A stretch of 64,000 nt of DNA. It comes from Exiguobacterium algae (GTDB taxonomy: Bacteria > Bacillota > Bacilli > Exiguobacteriales > Exiguobacteriaceae). A model generated the notes under the pieces. That model had not been told where the DNA came from and did not search any database. It worked only from the letters and a program-made list of their open reading frames with translations. The stretch's first letter is position 1, and the number at the start of each line of letters is the position of its first letter. The stretch spans positions 434,001 through 498,000 of the forward strand of contig NZ_JACSKZ010000002.1 in the NCBI RefSeq assembly GCF_018617875.1. Direction: 5' to 3'. Of this stretch, positions 33,474 to 43,686 are shown piece after piece. The position numbers were made by a program, and so were the translations under genes.

Positions 33474-34910
33474 ATGACAACTAACTGGAACTTCGAGGCG
33501 AGCTACCTCGAACTACGGGACATCTTTTATGACCAGGGAAATATTCACCCGGTCGACAAGCCGGAACTCGTCTTGTTCAACACGCAATTGGCTGAATCGC
33601 TCGGTCTTGCCCCAGTGGCAATACAGAACGAGGTTGACTTGTTTGCGGGAAATCGCCAGGTGGAGACCGCGTTCTCCCAAGCCTATGCCGGTCATCAGTT
33701 CGGTAATTTCACGATGCTCGGAGACGGACGTGCCCTGATCCTCGGTGAATGGGTGACCCCGAACGGCAAACGTGTTGACGTTCAATTGAAAGGATCCGGT
33801 CCGACCGCATACTCCCGTGGTGGGGATGGACGTGCCGCCGTCGGTCCGATGGTTCGTGAATATCTCATCAGCGAAGCGATGCACGCCCTCGGCATTCCGA
33901 CAAACCGTGCCCTCGCCGTCGTCAAGACCGGTGAAGCCATCATGCGCCAAGGGCCGAAACACGGTGCCGTGTTGACGCGTGTCGCCTCGAGCCATCTTCG
34001 TGTCGGCACATTTCAATACGCCGCTGCGGCCGGTTCGATCGATGACGTCATCGCACTAGCAGATTATGCAATCAGACGTCACGACCCTGACCTGATGGAT
34101 GCACCCAATCGATACGAGCAATTCCTCGGTCGTGTCGTGGAACGGCAGGCGCGACTCATCGCGAACTGGCAACTTGTCGGTTTCATTCACGGCGTGATGA
34201 ACACGGACAACATGTTCATCAGCGGAGAAGGTCTCGACTATGGCCCGTGTGCGTTCATGGATACGTATCACCCTCATACCGTCTTTAGCTCGATTGACCA
34301 TGAAGGACGCTATGCCTATGCAAATCAACCGTATATCGGTTCGTGGAACCTTGCCCGACTCGCAGAAACATTGCTGCCACTCCTTGGCGAAACAAAAGAA
34401 GAGGCAGTCGATGTGGCGAACAAACAGCTCACCCGCTACACCGAACTGTATAAAGAAACGTACTTCACCGGACTTGCCCATAAAGTCGGTCTTTACGCCC
34501 GAAAAGAAGGTGACGATGCGCTCACCGATGAATTGCTTCGGTTAATGTTAGAGACGGAGGCAGACTATACGAATACGTTCCGCTCGTTGACGCTCGGCGA
34601 GATTGAATCCCTTCCATTTGCAACACGTGAAGATGGGAAGGCATGGATTCAGGCTTGGCGAAAACGGATTGGTGAACAAGGATTGCCAAACGAAGACGTC
34701 GTTCGAATCATGCGTCAATATAATCCATCTGTCATCCCACGTAACCATCACGTTGAAAAAGCCATCCTTTCAGCGGAGCGCGGTGATTTCGGGCCGACCG
34801 AGGCACTGCTTCAGGTACTACGCGAACCTTATAACTACGACCATTCGTCCGAATACGTATCACCAGGTCCGCCTCGAACGTATCCGTATCAGACGTTTTG
34901 CGGGACGTGA
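33474..34910 (+). CDS. selO: Protein adenylyltransferase SelO (YdiU)
   Basis: 478 aa pseudokinase-fold enzyme. SelO homologues transfer AMP to protein hydroxyl groups. Family motifs: YAGHQFGNFTMLGDGRALIL, VDVQLKGSGPTAYSRGGDGR, VGFIHGVMNTDNM and DYGPCAFMDTYHP. Bacterial members use Cys near the C-terminus in place of the eukaryotic selenocysteine; the end here is TFCGT. AAGGAGG lies before ATG 33474. It lies between folC and valS on the opposite strand. Confidence 0.95.
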   Translation: MTTNWNFEASYLELRDIFYDQGNIHPVDKPELVLFNTQLAESLGLAPVAIQNEVDLFAGNRQVETAFSQAYAGHQFGNFTMLGDGRALILGEWVTPNGKRVDVQLKGSGPTAYSRGGDGRAAVGPMVREYLISEAMHALGIPTNRALAVVKTGEAIMRQGPKHGAVLTRVASSHLRVGTFQYAAAAGSIDDVIALADYAIRRHDPDLMDAPNRYEQFLGRVVERQARLIANWQLVGFIHGVMNTDNMFISGEGLDYGPCAFMDTYHPHTVFSSIDHEGRYAYANQPYIGSWNLARLAETLLPLLGETKEEAVDVANKQLTRYTELYKETYFTGLAHKVGLYARKEGDDALTDELLRLMLETEADYTNTFRSLTLGEIESLPFATREDGKAWIQAWRKRIGEQGLPNEDVVRIMRQYNPSVIPRNHHVEKAILSAERGDFGPTEALLQVLREPYNYDHSSEYVSPGPPRTYPYQTFCGT

Positions 34911-34941
34911 ACCATCCTACCACTGTAGGATGGTTTTTTTT
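34910..34941 (+). terminator. Terminator of selO
   Basis: Perfect 11-bp stem AACCATCCTAC with GTAGGATGGTT, CACT loop and a T8 tract. Confidence 0.92.
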
Positions 34942-35003
34942 GGAACAATCCGATACACTCAACCTATATATTGCCTACATACTTTTTACTTCGGAGGTAC
35001 GTG

Positions 35004-35198
35004 ATGCGTCTATTGATTGCAGTCGTTTCGCTCGGTTTCGCCTGTCTGTCATTTCTTGAGATTTTGCAACTTTCTTCTGATCATCGAGATTGGTTTCTAA
35101 TCATCCCTCTATTCTTTTCACTCATCTCACTTTTTCAGTTTTTAAGGCATTTGAATGATTTGATGGAACCACTTCCTAAAGAAGAAACTGAAGCCTAA
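35004..35198 (+). CDS. Small two-helix membrane protein
   Basis: 64 aa, family not recognised. Two hydrophobic helices (about 2-20 and 30-48), polar loop LSSDHRDW, acidic C-terminus PKEETEA. GGAGG lies seven bases before ATG 35004; an upstream in-frame ATG at 34971 is less likely. It stands alone between the selO terminator and the valS terminator. Confidence 0.55.
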   Translation: MRLLIAVVSLGFACLSFLEILQLSSDHRDWFLIIPLFFSLISLFQFLRHLNDLMEPLPKEETEA

Positions 35199-35210
35199 TC
35201 GGTTTCAACA

Positions 35211-35261
35211 AAAAACCCCCTTTTGACAAAGCACAAGCTCAGTCAGAAGGGGGAACTTTTT
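35211..35261. terminator. Bidirectional terminator for the small membrane gene and valS
   Basis: Stem CCCCCTTTTGAC with GTCAGAAGGGGG (one mismatch) and a 14-nt loop, flanked by A6 on the left and T5 on the right. Confidence 0.82.
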
Positions 35262-35262
35262 A

Positions 35263-37923
35263 TTATTTACGCAACTCTTCCAAACGGGCGCGGACCGCGT
35301 CACGCTTGTCGAGGTAATCTTTTTCTTTTGCTTTCTCTTCGTCGATGACGTGAGCCGGTGCCTTGGCGATGAAGCCTTGGTTTCCGAGTTTCTTCTGCAC
35401 GCGCTCGACTTCTTTCTCATACTTCGCCACTTCTTTTTCAAGACGGGCGATTTCTTCTTCGAAGTTGATGAGGTCTGCGAGCGGGATGAAGAGCTCCGCT
35501 CCTGTCATGATTGCGGACATCGACTTGTCCGGAGCCGTGAGGCCACGTCCGATTTCAAGCTCTGTCGCGTTCGTGAACTTGCCGATTGTCGCTTCATTTG
35601 CGCTCAAGTAGCCTTGTGTTGCATCGTCGCTCGTCGAGATGAAGAGCTGAATCGGTTTCGACATCGGTGCGTTCACTTCGGCACGGATGTTACGAACCGA
35701 ACGGATAACGTTCATCACGGCTTCAAACGCTGGAACCGAGTCCGCGAAGTGAAGGTCGTCACGGCGCGTCGGGTAGCTTGCACGAACAATTGAATCACCT
35801 TCGTGCGGCAAGTGTTGCCAAATTTCCTCTGTGAGGAACGGCATGAACGGGTGCATGAGACGCATGATCGAATCAAGCGTGTACGCGAGCACCGAACGTG
35901 TCGTGTGCTTCGCCGCTTCGTCCTCACCGTAGAGCGTGAGTTTCGCCATTTCGATGTACCAGTTACAGAACTCTTCCCAGATGAAGTTATACAGGTAACG
36001 GCCAGCTTCACCGAACTCGTACTTGTCGACGAGGCGTGTCACTTGGTCAATCGTATCGTTCAAGCGTGTGAGGATCCACTTGTCAGCAAGCGTCTTCTCG
36101 CCCGTTAGGTCGATGTCCTCGTACTTGAGCCCTTCCATATTCATGAGGGCGAAACGGCTCGCGTTCCAAATCTTGTTCGCGAAGTTCCACGTCGACTCGA
36201 TCTTCTCCCAATAGAAACGAAGGTCGTTCCCTGGTGTCGAACCAGTAAGGAGGAACCAACGGAGTGAATCCGCTCCGTATTGGTCGATGACTTCCATCGG
36301 GTCAACGCCGTTTCCGAGGGATTTCGACATCTTGCGTCCTTCCGAGTCACGGATGAGACCGTGAATGAGCACATCGTTGAACGGTTGCTTCCCTGTGAAC
36401 TCGAGTGATTGGAAGATCATGCGAGATACCCAGAAGAAGATGATGTCGTATCCTGTGACGAGGGCGCTCGTCGGGAAGTAACGGTTGAAGTCCGGTGCGT
36501 CCGTGTCCGGCCAGCCCATCGTTGAGAACGGCCAAAGCGCTGACGAGAACCATGTGTCGAGGACGTCTTCGTCCTGTGTCCAGTTTTCACTGTCCGCCGG
36601 TGCCTCTTTCCCTACATACACTTCGCCTGTTTCGTTATGGTACCAGGCCGGGATGCGGTGACCCCACCAAAGCTGACGGCTGATACACCAGTCACGGATG
36701 TTCTCCATCCAGCGGAGGTACGTGCCTTCGAAGCGTTCTGGGACGAAGTTGACTTTCGTGTCGTCGTTTCCTTGTGCTTCGAGTGCCGCTTTCGCGAGTG
36801 GCTCCATGTCAACGAACCATTGTTTCGAAAGGTATGGCTCGATGACTGCGCCTGAACGCTCTGAGTGACCGACCGAGTGCGTGTGCGGCTCAATCTTCAC
36901 GAGTGTGCCGTCCGCCTCTAGGTCTTTGACGAGCTGCTTCCGGCATTCGAAGCGGTCGAGCCCTTCGTACTTGCCGGCGTTCTCGTTCATCTTCCCGCCT
37001 TCGTCCATGACGAGGATGCGTGGAAGCTCGTGACGGTTTCCGATTTCAAAGTCGTTCGGGTCGTGGGCTGGCGTGATCTTCACGCAACCTGTACCGAACT
37101 CCATGTCCACGTAATCGTCGGCAACGATTGGGATTTCACGGTTCATGACCGGAAGCATGATCGTCTTCCCGATGAGGTGTGTGTAACGCTCATCTTTCGG
37201 GTTGACGGCAACCGCTGTATCTCCGAGCATCGTCTCAGGACGTGTCGTCGCGATCTCGATGTGACCCGATCCGTCAGCGAGTGGATACTTCATATGATAG
37301 AACGCACCCTCGACTTCTTGGTAAATAACCTCGATATCCGAAACGGCCGTCTTTTGAGCCGGATCCCAGTTGACGATATATTCGCCACGGTAGATCAAGC
37401 CTTTTTCATACAAACGAACGAATACTTCTTGAACGGCTTTTGAGAGCCCTTCGTCGAGTGTGAAGCGTTCACGCGAGTAGTCGAGGCCGAGACCAAGTTT
37501 AGACCATTGGTCGCGAATCGTCTTCGCGTACTCGTCTTTCCATTCCCACGTCTTCTCGAGGAACTTCTCACGACCGAGGTCGTAACGCATGACGCCTTCT
37601 TCACGAAGTTTTTGTTCGACTTTCGCCTGTGTCGCAATGCCGGCATGGTCCATCCCTGGGAGCCAGAGGACGTCATAGCCTTGCATACGCTTGAGGCGTG
37701 TCAACAAGTCCTGGAGCGTCGTATCCCACGCGTGACCAAGGTGAAGTTTCCCCGTAACGTTCGGTGGCGGGATGACGATCGTGTACGGTTGTTTCGAATC
37801 GTCCTCGTCTGCTTTAAATACATCGTTCTCTAACCAATAGTCGTACCATTTTGCTTCTGTCGCACTTGGGTCGTACTTCGTCGGCATGGTGATTTCGTTT
37901 GTCTCGTTTGTTTCGTTGGCCAT
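35263..37923 (-). CDS. valS: Valyl-tRNA synthetase
   Basis: 886 aa class I aminoacyl-tRNA synthetase. HIGH signature in [20 protein letters not shown] in [14 protein letters not shown], editing domain between, anticodon-binding region, and a C-terminal coiled coil ([20 protein letters not shown]). GAGGAGG precedes the ATG. Controlled by a T-box leader with a valine specifier. Separated from folC by two genes on the other strand. Confidence 0.97.
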   Translation of the reverse strand: MANETNETNEITMPTKYDPSATEAKWYDYWLENDVFKADEDDSKQPYTIVIPPPNVTGKLHLGHAWDTTLQDLLTRLKRMQGYDVLWLPGMDHAGIATQAKVEQKLREEGVMRYDLGREKFLEKTWEWKDEYAKTIRDQWSKLGLGLDYSRERFTLDEGLSKAVQEVFVRLYEKGLIYRGEYIVNWDPAQKTAVSDIEVIYQEVEGAFYHMKYPLADGSGHIEIATTRPETMLGDTAVAVNPKDERYTHLIGKTIMLPVMNREIPIVADDYVDMEFGTGCVKITPAHDPNDFEIGNRHELPRILVMDEGGKMNENAGKYEGLDRFECRKQLVKDLEADGTLVKIEPHTHSVGHSERSGAVIEPYLSKQWFVDMEPLAKAALEAQGNDDTKVNFVPERFEGTYLRWMENIRDWCISRQLWWGHRIPAWYHNETGEVYVGKEAPADSENWTQDEDVLDTWFSSALWPFSTMGWPDTDAPDFNRYFPTSALVTGYDIIFFWVSRMIFQSLEFTGKQPFNDVLIHGLIRDSEGRKMSKSLGNGVDPMEVIDQYGADSLRWFLLTGSTPGNDLRFYWEKIESTWNFANKIWNASRFALMNMEGLKYEDIDLTGEKTLADKWILTRLNDTIDQVTRLVDKYEFGEAGRYLYNFIWEEFCNWYIEMAKLTLYGEDEAAKHTTRSVLAYTLDSIMRLMHPFMPFLTEEIWQHLPHEGDSIVRASYPTRRDDLHFADSVPAFEAVMNVIRSVRNIRAEVNAPMSKPIQLFISTSDDATQGYLSANEATIGKFTNATELEIGRGLTAPDKSMSAIMTGAELFIPLADLINFEEEIARLEKEVAKYEKEVERVQKKLGNQGFIAKAPAHVIDEEKAKEKDYLDKRDAVRARLEELRK

Positions 37924-37952
37924 GTGCCCAACCTCCTCTAAAAATTTTCAAC

Positions 37953-38208
37953 AAAAAACGGCTACTCTCGTCCTACGCTAAGGACGAAAGAAGCCGTGAT
38001 CTTCCGCGGTACCACCTTAGTTCGCCAAAATTGGCGCCCTCAAAATCGAATAACGGTCGATGGACCGAACTTTCCTACTCCATTCAGAAAGTCAGCTCCG
38101 AGGCGACTTCCGCGTCCATCCCTCACAACCTTTCACCAAGCGGTCGCGTCTCTATAAAGGAATGAATGATGCGTACTACTCCTCATCAATGCAATTCATC
38201 GTATCTGT
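37953..38208 (-). ncRNA. T-box leader of valS (valine specifier GUC)
   Basis: The conserved T-box sequence AAGGTGGTACCGCGG is at complement 38004-38018. A GAAGTCGCC specifier-loop segment precedes CGGAGC, giving specifier GTC (valine) at complement 38105-38107. AGTAGTACGC and AGAGA elements of stem I follow the promoter. The intrinsic terminator (complement 37953-37996, 16-bp stem with few mismatches, then TTTTTT) is the alternative to the antiterminator. Uncharged tRNA-Val should allow valS transcription. Confidence 0.95.
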
Positions 38209-38214
38209 TCAATA

Positions 38215-38243
38215 ATTGTAGCGACAGAAACGTCAGCCGTCAA
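38215..38243 (-). promoter_or_regulatory. Promoter of valS
   Basis: Minus-strand TTGACG (complement 38238-38243), 17-bp spacer, TACAAT (complement 38215-38220), just behind the hemL stop. Confidence 0.8.
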
Positions 38244-38245
38244 GA

Positions 38246-39550
38246 TTAGAGTGAAAACTCTTCTTGAAGCTCTTTGAATGTCGCTTCGACCGCTGCAATC
38301 GTCTTCTCGATATCTTCGTCTGTGTGCGCCGTCGAGAGGAACAAGCCCTCAAACTGTGACGGCGGCAAGAAGACGCCGCGTGCTGCCATCTTCTGATAGT
38401 ACGAACGGAACATCTCGAGGTTCGCCGATTTCGCTTTTTCGAAGTTCGTCACTTTTTCGTTCGTGAAGAAGAAGCCGAACATCGAGCCGGCACGGTTCGT
38501 GTCGTGCGGGATGTTGTACTTCTCACCGGCTTTCGTGAAGCCTTCGGCGAGACGGTCCGCCTTACGCTCGAACTCTTCGTAATGTTCAGGCTTCAGTTGC
38601 GAGAGTGTCGTATAACCGGCGATCATCGCGAGCGGGTTACCTGAGAGCGTACCTGCCTGATAGATCGGACCTTGCGGCGCAATCTGTTCCATGATTTCGC
38701 GTTTCCCGCCGTATGCGCCGACCGGAAGTCCTCCACCGATGACTTTCCCGAGACACGTGAGGTCCGGTGTGACTCCGAAGTAGCCTTGGGCGCAGTTGTA
38801 GCCGACACGGAAGCCCGTCATGACCTCGTCAAAGATGAGGAGGGCACCGTTTTGCTCCGTGATCTCGCGGAGTCCTTCAAGGAATCCGGCTTGCGGCGGA
38901 ACGAAGCCCATGTTTCCGGCAGCCGGCTCGACGATGACACCGGCGAGATCGTCGCCGTATTTGTCAAAGGCGACGCGGACTGCTTCCAAGTCATTGTAAG
39001 GCACCGTGAGCGTGTGGCTCGCGAGTTCTTTTGGAACTCCAGGTGAATCCGGGAGACCGAGTGTCGCGACACCAGATCCCGCTTTAATGAGGAGCGAGTC
39101 TCCATGTCCGTGGTAGCAACCTTCAAATTTCAAAATCTTCGTCTTCCCTGTATAGCCACGGGCAAGGCGAAGCGCCGCCATCGTTGCTTCCGTACCGGAG
39201 TTGACCATGCGGACCATCTCGATTGATGGGACACGGTCGATGACGAGCTCTGCCATCTTCGTCTCAAGCTCCGTCGGCGTCCCGAACGTCCAGCCTTTTT
39301 CAGCTTGTTCCTGGATCGCTTTTGTGACGACCGGATCGCGGTGACCGAGAATGAGCGGTCCCCATGAGAGGACGTAGTCGATATATTCGTTGCCATCGAT
39401 GTCATAGACACGTGACCCTTCTCCGCGCTCTGCGAAGATCGGTGTCATCCCGACCGACTTGTAGGCACGGACCGGACTGTTCACGCCACCCGGCATGAGT
39501 GGACGTGCTTGTTCGAACGCTTCTTGTGAGCGAGTTTGTTTGTAAGTCAT
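38246..39550 (-). CDS. hemL: Glutamate-1-semialdehyde 2,1-aminomutase
   Basis: 434 aa PLP enzyme making 5-aminolevulinate from glutamate-1-semialdehyde (C5 pathway of heme). [36 protein letters not shown] and the PLP lysine in [17 protein letters not shown] are present. GGAAGGAG precedes the ATG; it overlaps hemB by 4 nt. Last gene of hemACDBL. Confidence 0.97.
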   Translation of the reverse strand: MTYKQTRSQEAFEQARPLMPGGVNSPVRAYKSVGMTPIFAERGEGSRVYDIDGNEYIDYVLSWGPLILGHRDPVVTKAIQEQAEKGWTFGTPTELETKMAELVIDRVPSIEMVRMVNSGTEATMAALRLARGYTGKTKILKFEGCYHGHGDSLLIKAGSGVATLGLPDSPGVPKELASHTLTVPYNDLEAVRVAFDKYGDDLAGVIVEPAAGNMGFVPPQAGFLEGLREITEQNGALLIFDEVMTGFRVGYNCAQGYFGVTPDLTCLGKVIGGGLPVGAYGGKREIMEQIAPQGPIYQAGTLSGNPLAMIAGYTTLSQLKPEHYEEFERKADRLAEGFTKAGEKYNIPHDTNRAGSMFGFFFTNEKVTNFEKAKSANLEMFRSYYQKMAARGVFLPPSQFEGLFLSTAHTDEDIEKTIAAVEATFKELQEEFSL

Positions 39551-40527
39551 GAGTAGTCTCCTTCCAAGTAACGACAGACATCTTTTGCGAAATACGTGAT
39601 GATGAGGTCTGCGCCGGCACGCTTGAAGCCGACCATCGTCTCCATGACGATTCGCTCCTCATCGACCCAGTCGTTGAGCGATGCCGCTTTGATCATCGCG
39701 TATTCCCCGCTCACGTTATATGCCACGATTGGCATATCGAGCGAGTCGCGCATGTCACGGATGATATCCATGAACGCAAGCGCAGGTTTCACGATCATGA
39801 AGTCCGCACCTTGCTCGACGTCCGATTGTGACTCACGGAACGCCTCACGACGATTCGCCGGGTCCATCTGGTAGCCTTTGCGGTCGCCTTCTCCTGGTGC
39901 CGATTGGGCTGCATCACGGAACGGTCCATAATACGCGGACGCATATTTCACGCCGTAGCTCATGATTGGGATATGGCTGAAGCCGTTTTGGTCGAGTCCT
40001 TCACGGATGGCTGCGACGAATCCGTCCATCATCGAACTCGGTGCGATGATGTCAGCACCTGCCCGTGCTTGCGTGATGGCCGTTTGGACGTGAAGCGGAA
40101 GTGACGCGTCGTTATCGACGTCCCCATCCTTCACGATGCCGCAATGCCCTGTCGACGTATATTCACAAAGACACGTATCGGCGATGACCGTGAGCTCGGG
40201 TGCCCACTCTTTCACTTTGCGAATCGCTTCCTGGACGATTCCGTGGTCGTGATACGCTTCGCTTCCTTCCGGGTCTTTATGCTCCGGTACACCGAACAGG
40301 ATGACCGACTGGATTCCAAGGTCGACAATCTCACGAATCTCGTCTTCGAGACGGTCGAGTGAGAAATTGAAGACGCCAGGCATCGAACTGACTTCGCGTC
40401 GGATATCGGTCCCTTCGATGATGAAGAGCGGGTAAATCAAATCTTCTTTTCGAACATGGTTTTCACGTACGAGGGCACGCATCGACTTCGACGAGCGAAG
40501 GCGACGGTGACGATCGAATTGGTTCAT
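39547..40527 (-). CDS. hemB: Porphobilinogen synthase (delta-aminolevulinic acid dehydratase)
   Basis: 326 aa. Condenses two 5-aminolevulinate to porphobilinogen. Zinc-site [14 protein letters not shown], catalytic lysines in [20 protein letters not shown] and [17 protein letters not shown] 40527 has GGGGAGG upstream and overlaps the hemD stop by 4 nt; the longer reading starts inside hemD and is rejected. Confidence 0.97.
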   Translation of the reverse strand: MNQFDRHRRLRSSKSMRALVRENHVRKEDLIYPLFIIEGTDIRREVSSMPGVFNFSLDRLEDEIREIVDLGIQSVILFGVPEHKDPEGSEAYHDHGIVQEAIRKVKEWAPELTVIADTCLCEYTSTGHCGIVKDGDVDNDASLPLHVQTAITQARAGADIIAPSSMMDGFVAAIREGLDQNGFSHIPIMSYGVKYASAYYGPFRDAAQSAPGEGDRKGYQMDPANRREAFRESQSDVEQGADFMIVKPALAFMDIIRDMRDSLDMPIVAYNVSGEYAMIKAASLNDWVDEERIVMETMVGFKRAGADLIITYFAKDVCRYLEGDYS

Positions 40528-41189
40528 GAAAAATCCTCCCCTACACACTGTATTAATGCATCCATAGTATAACATTCTGGCACTCGAACCGGTAACGTGG
40601 ACACTTCTCGAACGGCCTGTTCCGTCACTTCACCGATGGCATACCACGTCCCGTGGAATCGTTCCACATAGGGGACGAGCGCGTTGACGGCGGAAGGACT
40701 CAGGACGAGCAGGGCCTCCACGGTCTCGAGTTGCGTTTGCTCTGTTTTTGATAACGTCACAGGTTCCGTCTCATAGACGACCCAGTCATACACATTTGGA
40801 AAAACCGACAAATGATCCGTATTCGCGAGGTTGCCGCGTGCGAACAGCACGGTTTCCTCCGGTTTCAGCATCTGTTTCAATTCACGAAACAGCGCTTCTC
40901 CCGTATACGGTTCCGGCATGAGCGAAACGGTGAATCCCACGGCTTCGAGTGCTTTTTTCGTTTTCTCCCCAACAGCCGCAACACGTACATCACGCGGGAC
41001 CTCATGGAGTGCCGGGACGGCATTTTGACTCGTGACGACGAGCCAATCGAATCGATCGATCGGCATCGGTTTACCTGTCAGCGTCGTTCGGATGAGCGGG
41101 ACGTGATGAACGGAAAGACCGCTCGCTTCGAGCCTAGCCCGTTGCGAAGCGGTCAATCGTTTTGATCCCGTGTACCAGACGTCACGCAT
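40524..41189 (-). CDS. hemD: Uroporphyrinogen-III synthase
   Basis: 221 aa. Closes hydroxymethylbilane to uroporphyrinogen III. The family is weakly conserved, but [47 protein letters not shown] and [14 protein letters not shown] fit. The start at ATG 41189 overlaps the hemC end by 8 nt, with no good SD, so translation is coupled. Position between hemC and hemB supports the call. Confidence 0.9.
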   Translation of the reverse strand: MRDVWYTGSKRLTASQRARLEASGLSVHHVPLIRTTLTGKPMPIDRFDWLVVTSQNAVPALHEVPRDVRVAAVGEKTKKALEAVGFTVSLMPEPYTGEALFRELKQMLKPEETVLFARGNLANTDHLSVFPNVYDWVVYETEPVTLSKTEQTQLETVEALLVLSPSAVNALVPYVERFHGTWYAIGEVTEQAVREVSTLPVRVPECYTMDALIQCVGEDFS

Positions 41190-42099
41190 TGACCGAGGCG
41201 AGAATTTCACGCCCGCCACGTTCGAGCAATTCGTCTGCGACAGCTTGTCCAAGCGCGACCACGTCGGTCGATGTCTTCGTCACGCGAAGCACTTCTTTTC
41301 CGTCTACGGAAGCGATGAGTCCTGTAAGTGACACGTTTTCACCGTCCACTGTCGCATATCCGCCGACCGGAACATGGCAGCTTCCCTCAATCGCTTTGAG
41401 GAACGTCCGCTCCGCTGTTGCCGCTTTTGCCGTCACGTCGTCATGCAGGAGCTGCAACACTTTCGTCACTTCCGCATCGTCTTTACGACTTTCGATTGCG
41501 AGCACACCTTGGCCGACAGCCGGTACCATGATGTCTGCGTCAAGCGCTTCAAAGTCGACACGGTCCGTCCATCCCATCCGTTCGAGACCCGCTTTCGCGA
41601 GTAAGATTGCATTGTAGTTTTCAGTCTCAAGCTTTTTCAAGCGTGTATCGATATTCCCGCGGATCCACTGAATCTCGAGGTCCGGACGTGCCGCCAAAAT
41701 CTGAGCTCCACGGCGTAACGAGCTCGTGCCGACAACCGCACCTTTCGGCAAGGTCTCGAACGTGTAGCCGTTCTCGCAGATGAGCACGTCCCGCGCATCA
41801 ACCCGCTTTGGCATACAACTGATGAAAAGCTCTTCCGGCAGTTCGGCCGGGACGTCTTTCATGCTGTGAACAGCGAAATCGATGTCTCCGTCGAGCATCT
41901 GTTGTTGGATTTCTTTGACGAACAACCCTTTCCCGCCGACTTTCGATAATTGAACGTCGACGATTTGGTCACCTTTCGTCACGATTTCTTTAATTTCAAA
42001 CTCATTCTCGGCACCGGCTTTTTTCAATTGGTCGATAAACCATTTCGTTTGCGTCATGGCGAGTTGTGAACGGCGTGAGCCGACGATGATTTTACGCAT
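41182..42099 (-). CDS. hemC: Porphobilinogen deaminase (hydroxymethylbilane synthase)
   Basis: 305 aa. Polymerises four porphobilinogens. [29 protein letters not shown]-type [36 protein letters not shown] and the dipyrromethane-cofactor cysteine in [15 protein letters not shown] 42099 with AAGGGGAG upstream. Preceded by a terminator-like hairpin that separates it from hemA. Confidence 0.97.
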   Translation of the reverse strand: MRKIIVGSRRSQLAMTQTKWFIDQLKKAGAENEFEIKEIVTKGDQIVDVQLSKVGGKGLFVKEIQQQMLDGDIDFAVHSMKDVPAELPEELFISCMPKRVDARDVLICENGYTFETLPKGAVVGTSSLRRGAQILAARPDLEIQWIRGNIDTRLKKLETENYNAILLAKAGLERMGWTDRVDFEALDADIMVPAVGQGVLAIESRKDDAEVTKVLQLLHDDVTAKAATAERTFLKAIEGSCHVPVGGYATVDGENVSLTGLIASVDGKEVLRVTKTSTDVVALGQAVADELLERGGREILASVNA

Positions 42100-42117
42100 A
42101 GTGAGTCTCCCCTTCAT

Positions 42118-42141
42118 AAAAAAAGGCGACGAACGTCGCCT
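42118..42141 (-). terminator. Terminator-like hairpin between hemA and hemC
   Basis: Minus-strand AGGCGAC-GTTC-GTCGCCT followed by a T7 tract. The hemC SD starts within a few bases. Confidence 0.75.
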
Positions 42142-42153
42142 GTTGATTTTCGT

Positions 42154-43503
42154 TTAGCGCATCAATGCGCGTAATGGTGCTTTTGCAGCCGTCGCATCCG
42201 TCTCTTCGACGTCCGTCTCCGTCTCTTGCGTCGGGAGGTCGACATCTAAACCGAACGTCTCAATGAACTGAGCAATCCGCTCGTTCGCATCCGGCTGTGC
42301 GGCAGCATCCTTAATATAATCAATCGGTTCACGAAGCATCTGGTTGATGATGGACTTCATATGCTTCCCGATGACTTTTTTATCCCGATCCGACAAATGG
42401 TCGAGCTTGCGCTCAAGACTCGTCATCGTCTCTTCCTGAATGTCGAGGGCACGTCCACGCAATTCATTCATGATGGGGACGACACCGAGTGTGACGAGCC
42501 AGGATTGGAATTCTTGAATCGCTTCGTCAATCTTCATTTCGATTTTCTCTGCTTCGACGAGGCGGGCCGCCAAGTTCTTATTGACGATTCCGTTCAAGTC
42601 ATCGACATCAAACAGGTGGACACCCGGAAGCGTCGCAACGGCCGGGTCGATATCCCGTGGTACCGCGATGTCGATCAAAAGAAGCGGACGGCTTCGACGT
42701 AGCAACTGCGCGGCGGCGACATCCTCATACGTGATGACGGCATCCTTCGCACCCGTCGAGCTGATCAAAATATCCGCATCGAGCAATCCGCAAGCGATCT
42801 CGCGAATCGAGTGGGCACGACCCTGGAATTTGTCGGCGACCGCTTTCGCCTTGCTTTCGGTCCGGTTGAAGACGGCGATTTGCTTCGCACCCGCTTCAAA
42901 CAAGTTGAGCGTCGTCAATTCACCGGTCTCACCAGCCCCGACGACGACCACTTGCTTGTCATCCAATTGCTGATACATTTCTTGTGCGAGCGTCACGGCA
43001 GCCGAACTGACCGATACAGACATTTCCCCAATTTGTGTGTCCGTATGGGCACGTTTGGCGAGTGTGACTGCTTCTTTGAATAATTTATTGAAGACCGTTC
43101 CCGTCGTCCCATTCTCCTGGGCACGGAAGAAGCTCGTCTTCACCTGACCTAAAATTTGTGTTTCCCCGATGATCATCGAGTCGAGTCCAGACGTGACACG
43201 GAACAAGTGGCGGATTGCCTCTTCTCCCTCCCGGATCGACAAGTATGGCGTGAATTGGTCCATCTCCAAGTCGAACCAGTTCGCCAAGAAACGTTTCGTG
43301 TAATAACGACCTGTATGGAGCTGGTCCGTCACGACGTATAGCTCGGTCCGGTTACACGTAGACAAAATAACCGATTCGAAAATGCTTTTCTCTTCGCGAA
43401 GCGCAATCATCGCATCCACGATTTCCTGCTCCCCAAACGAGAACTGCTCCCGAATCGCGACAGGGGCTGTCTTGTTATTTAGTCCAACGACGACAATATG
43501 CAT
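42154..43503 (-). CDS. hemA: Glutamyl-tRNA reductase
   Basis: 449 aa NADPH enzyme that commits glutamate to heme synthesis. Catalytic Cys50 in ILSTCNRTELYVV, VGAGETGELTTLNLFEAGAK for NADPH, and DIAVPRDIDPAV. A hydrophilic C-terminal tail rich in Thr/Glu/Ala is somewhat extended. AGGGGAAG precedes the ATG. The hemX gene that follows hemA in B. subtilis is not present. Confidence 0.97.
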   Translation of the reverse strand: MHIVVVGLNNKTAPVAIREQFSFGEQEIVDAMIALREEKSIFESVILSTCNRTELYVVTDQLHTGRYYTKRFLANWFDLEMDQFTPYLSIREGEEAIRHLFRVTSGLDSMIIGETQILGQVKTSFFRAQENGTTGTVFNKLFKEAVTLAKRAHTDTQIGEMSVSVSSAAVTLAQEMYQQLDDKQVVVVGAGETGELTTLNLFEAGAKQIAVFNRTESKAKAVADKFQGRAHSIREIACGLLDADILISSTGAKDAVITYEDVAAAQLLRRSRPLLLIDIAVPRDIDPAVATLPGVHLFDVDDLNGIVNKNLAARLVEAEKIEMKIDEAIQEFQSWLVTLGVVPIMNELRGRALDIQEETMTSLERKLDHLSDRDKKVIGKHMKSIINQMLREPIDYIKDAAAQPDANERIAQFIETFGLDVDLPTQETETDVEETDATAAKAPLRALMR

Positions 43504-43567
43504 GTATCTCTTCCCCTCATCTAAAATCCACCGACGGTTATCTCTTCTTTTTCAATCTCTACCGTAC

Positions 43568-43576
43568 ATTATAACA
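43568..43576 (-). promoter_or_regulatory. Extended -10 promoter of the hem operon
   Basis: Minus-strand TGT followed directly by TATAAT (complement 43568-43576), about 65 bp before the hemA ATG. The -35 (TTATAG) is weak. Confidence 0.5.
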
Positions 43577-43640
43577 ATTTTCATGTACGAACTATAATCT
43601 TCTGTTTGATTTTTGTGAAATAAAATAAGAACTTTTTGTG

Positions 43641-43678
43641 ACAAAAAGAAGTAGAAATGGACAAATTCCCATTTCTAC
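43641..43678 (-). terminator. Terminator of the AI-2E family gene
   Basis: Minus-strand 10-bp stem GTAGAAATGG with CCATTTCTAC, 8-nt loop, then TTCTTTTTG. Confidence 0.85.
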
Positions 43679-43686
43679 CCTTGTCC

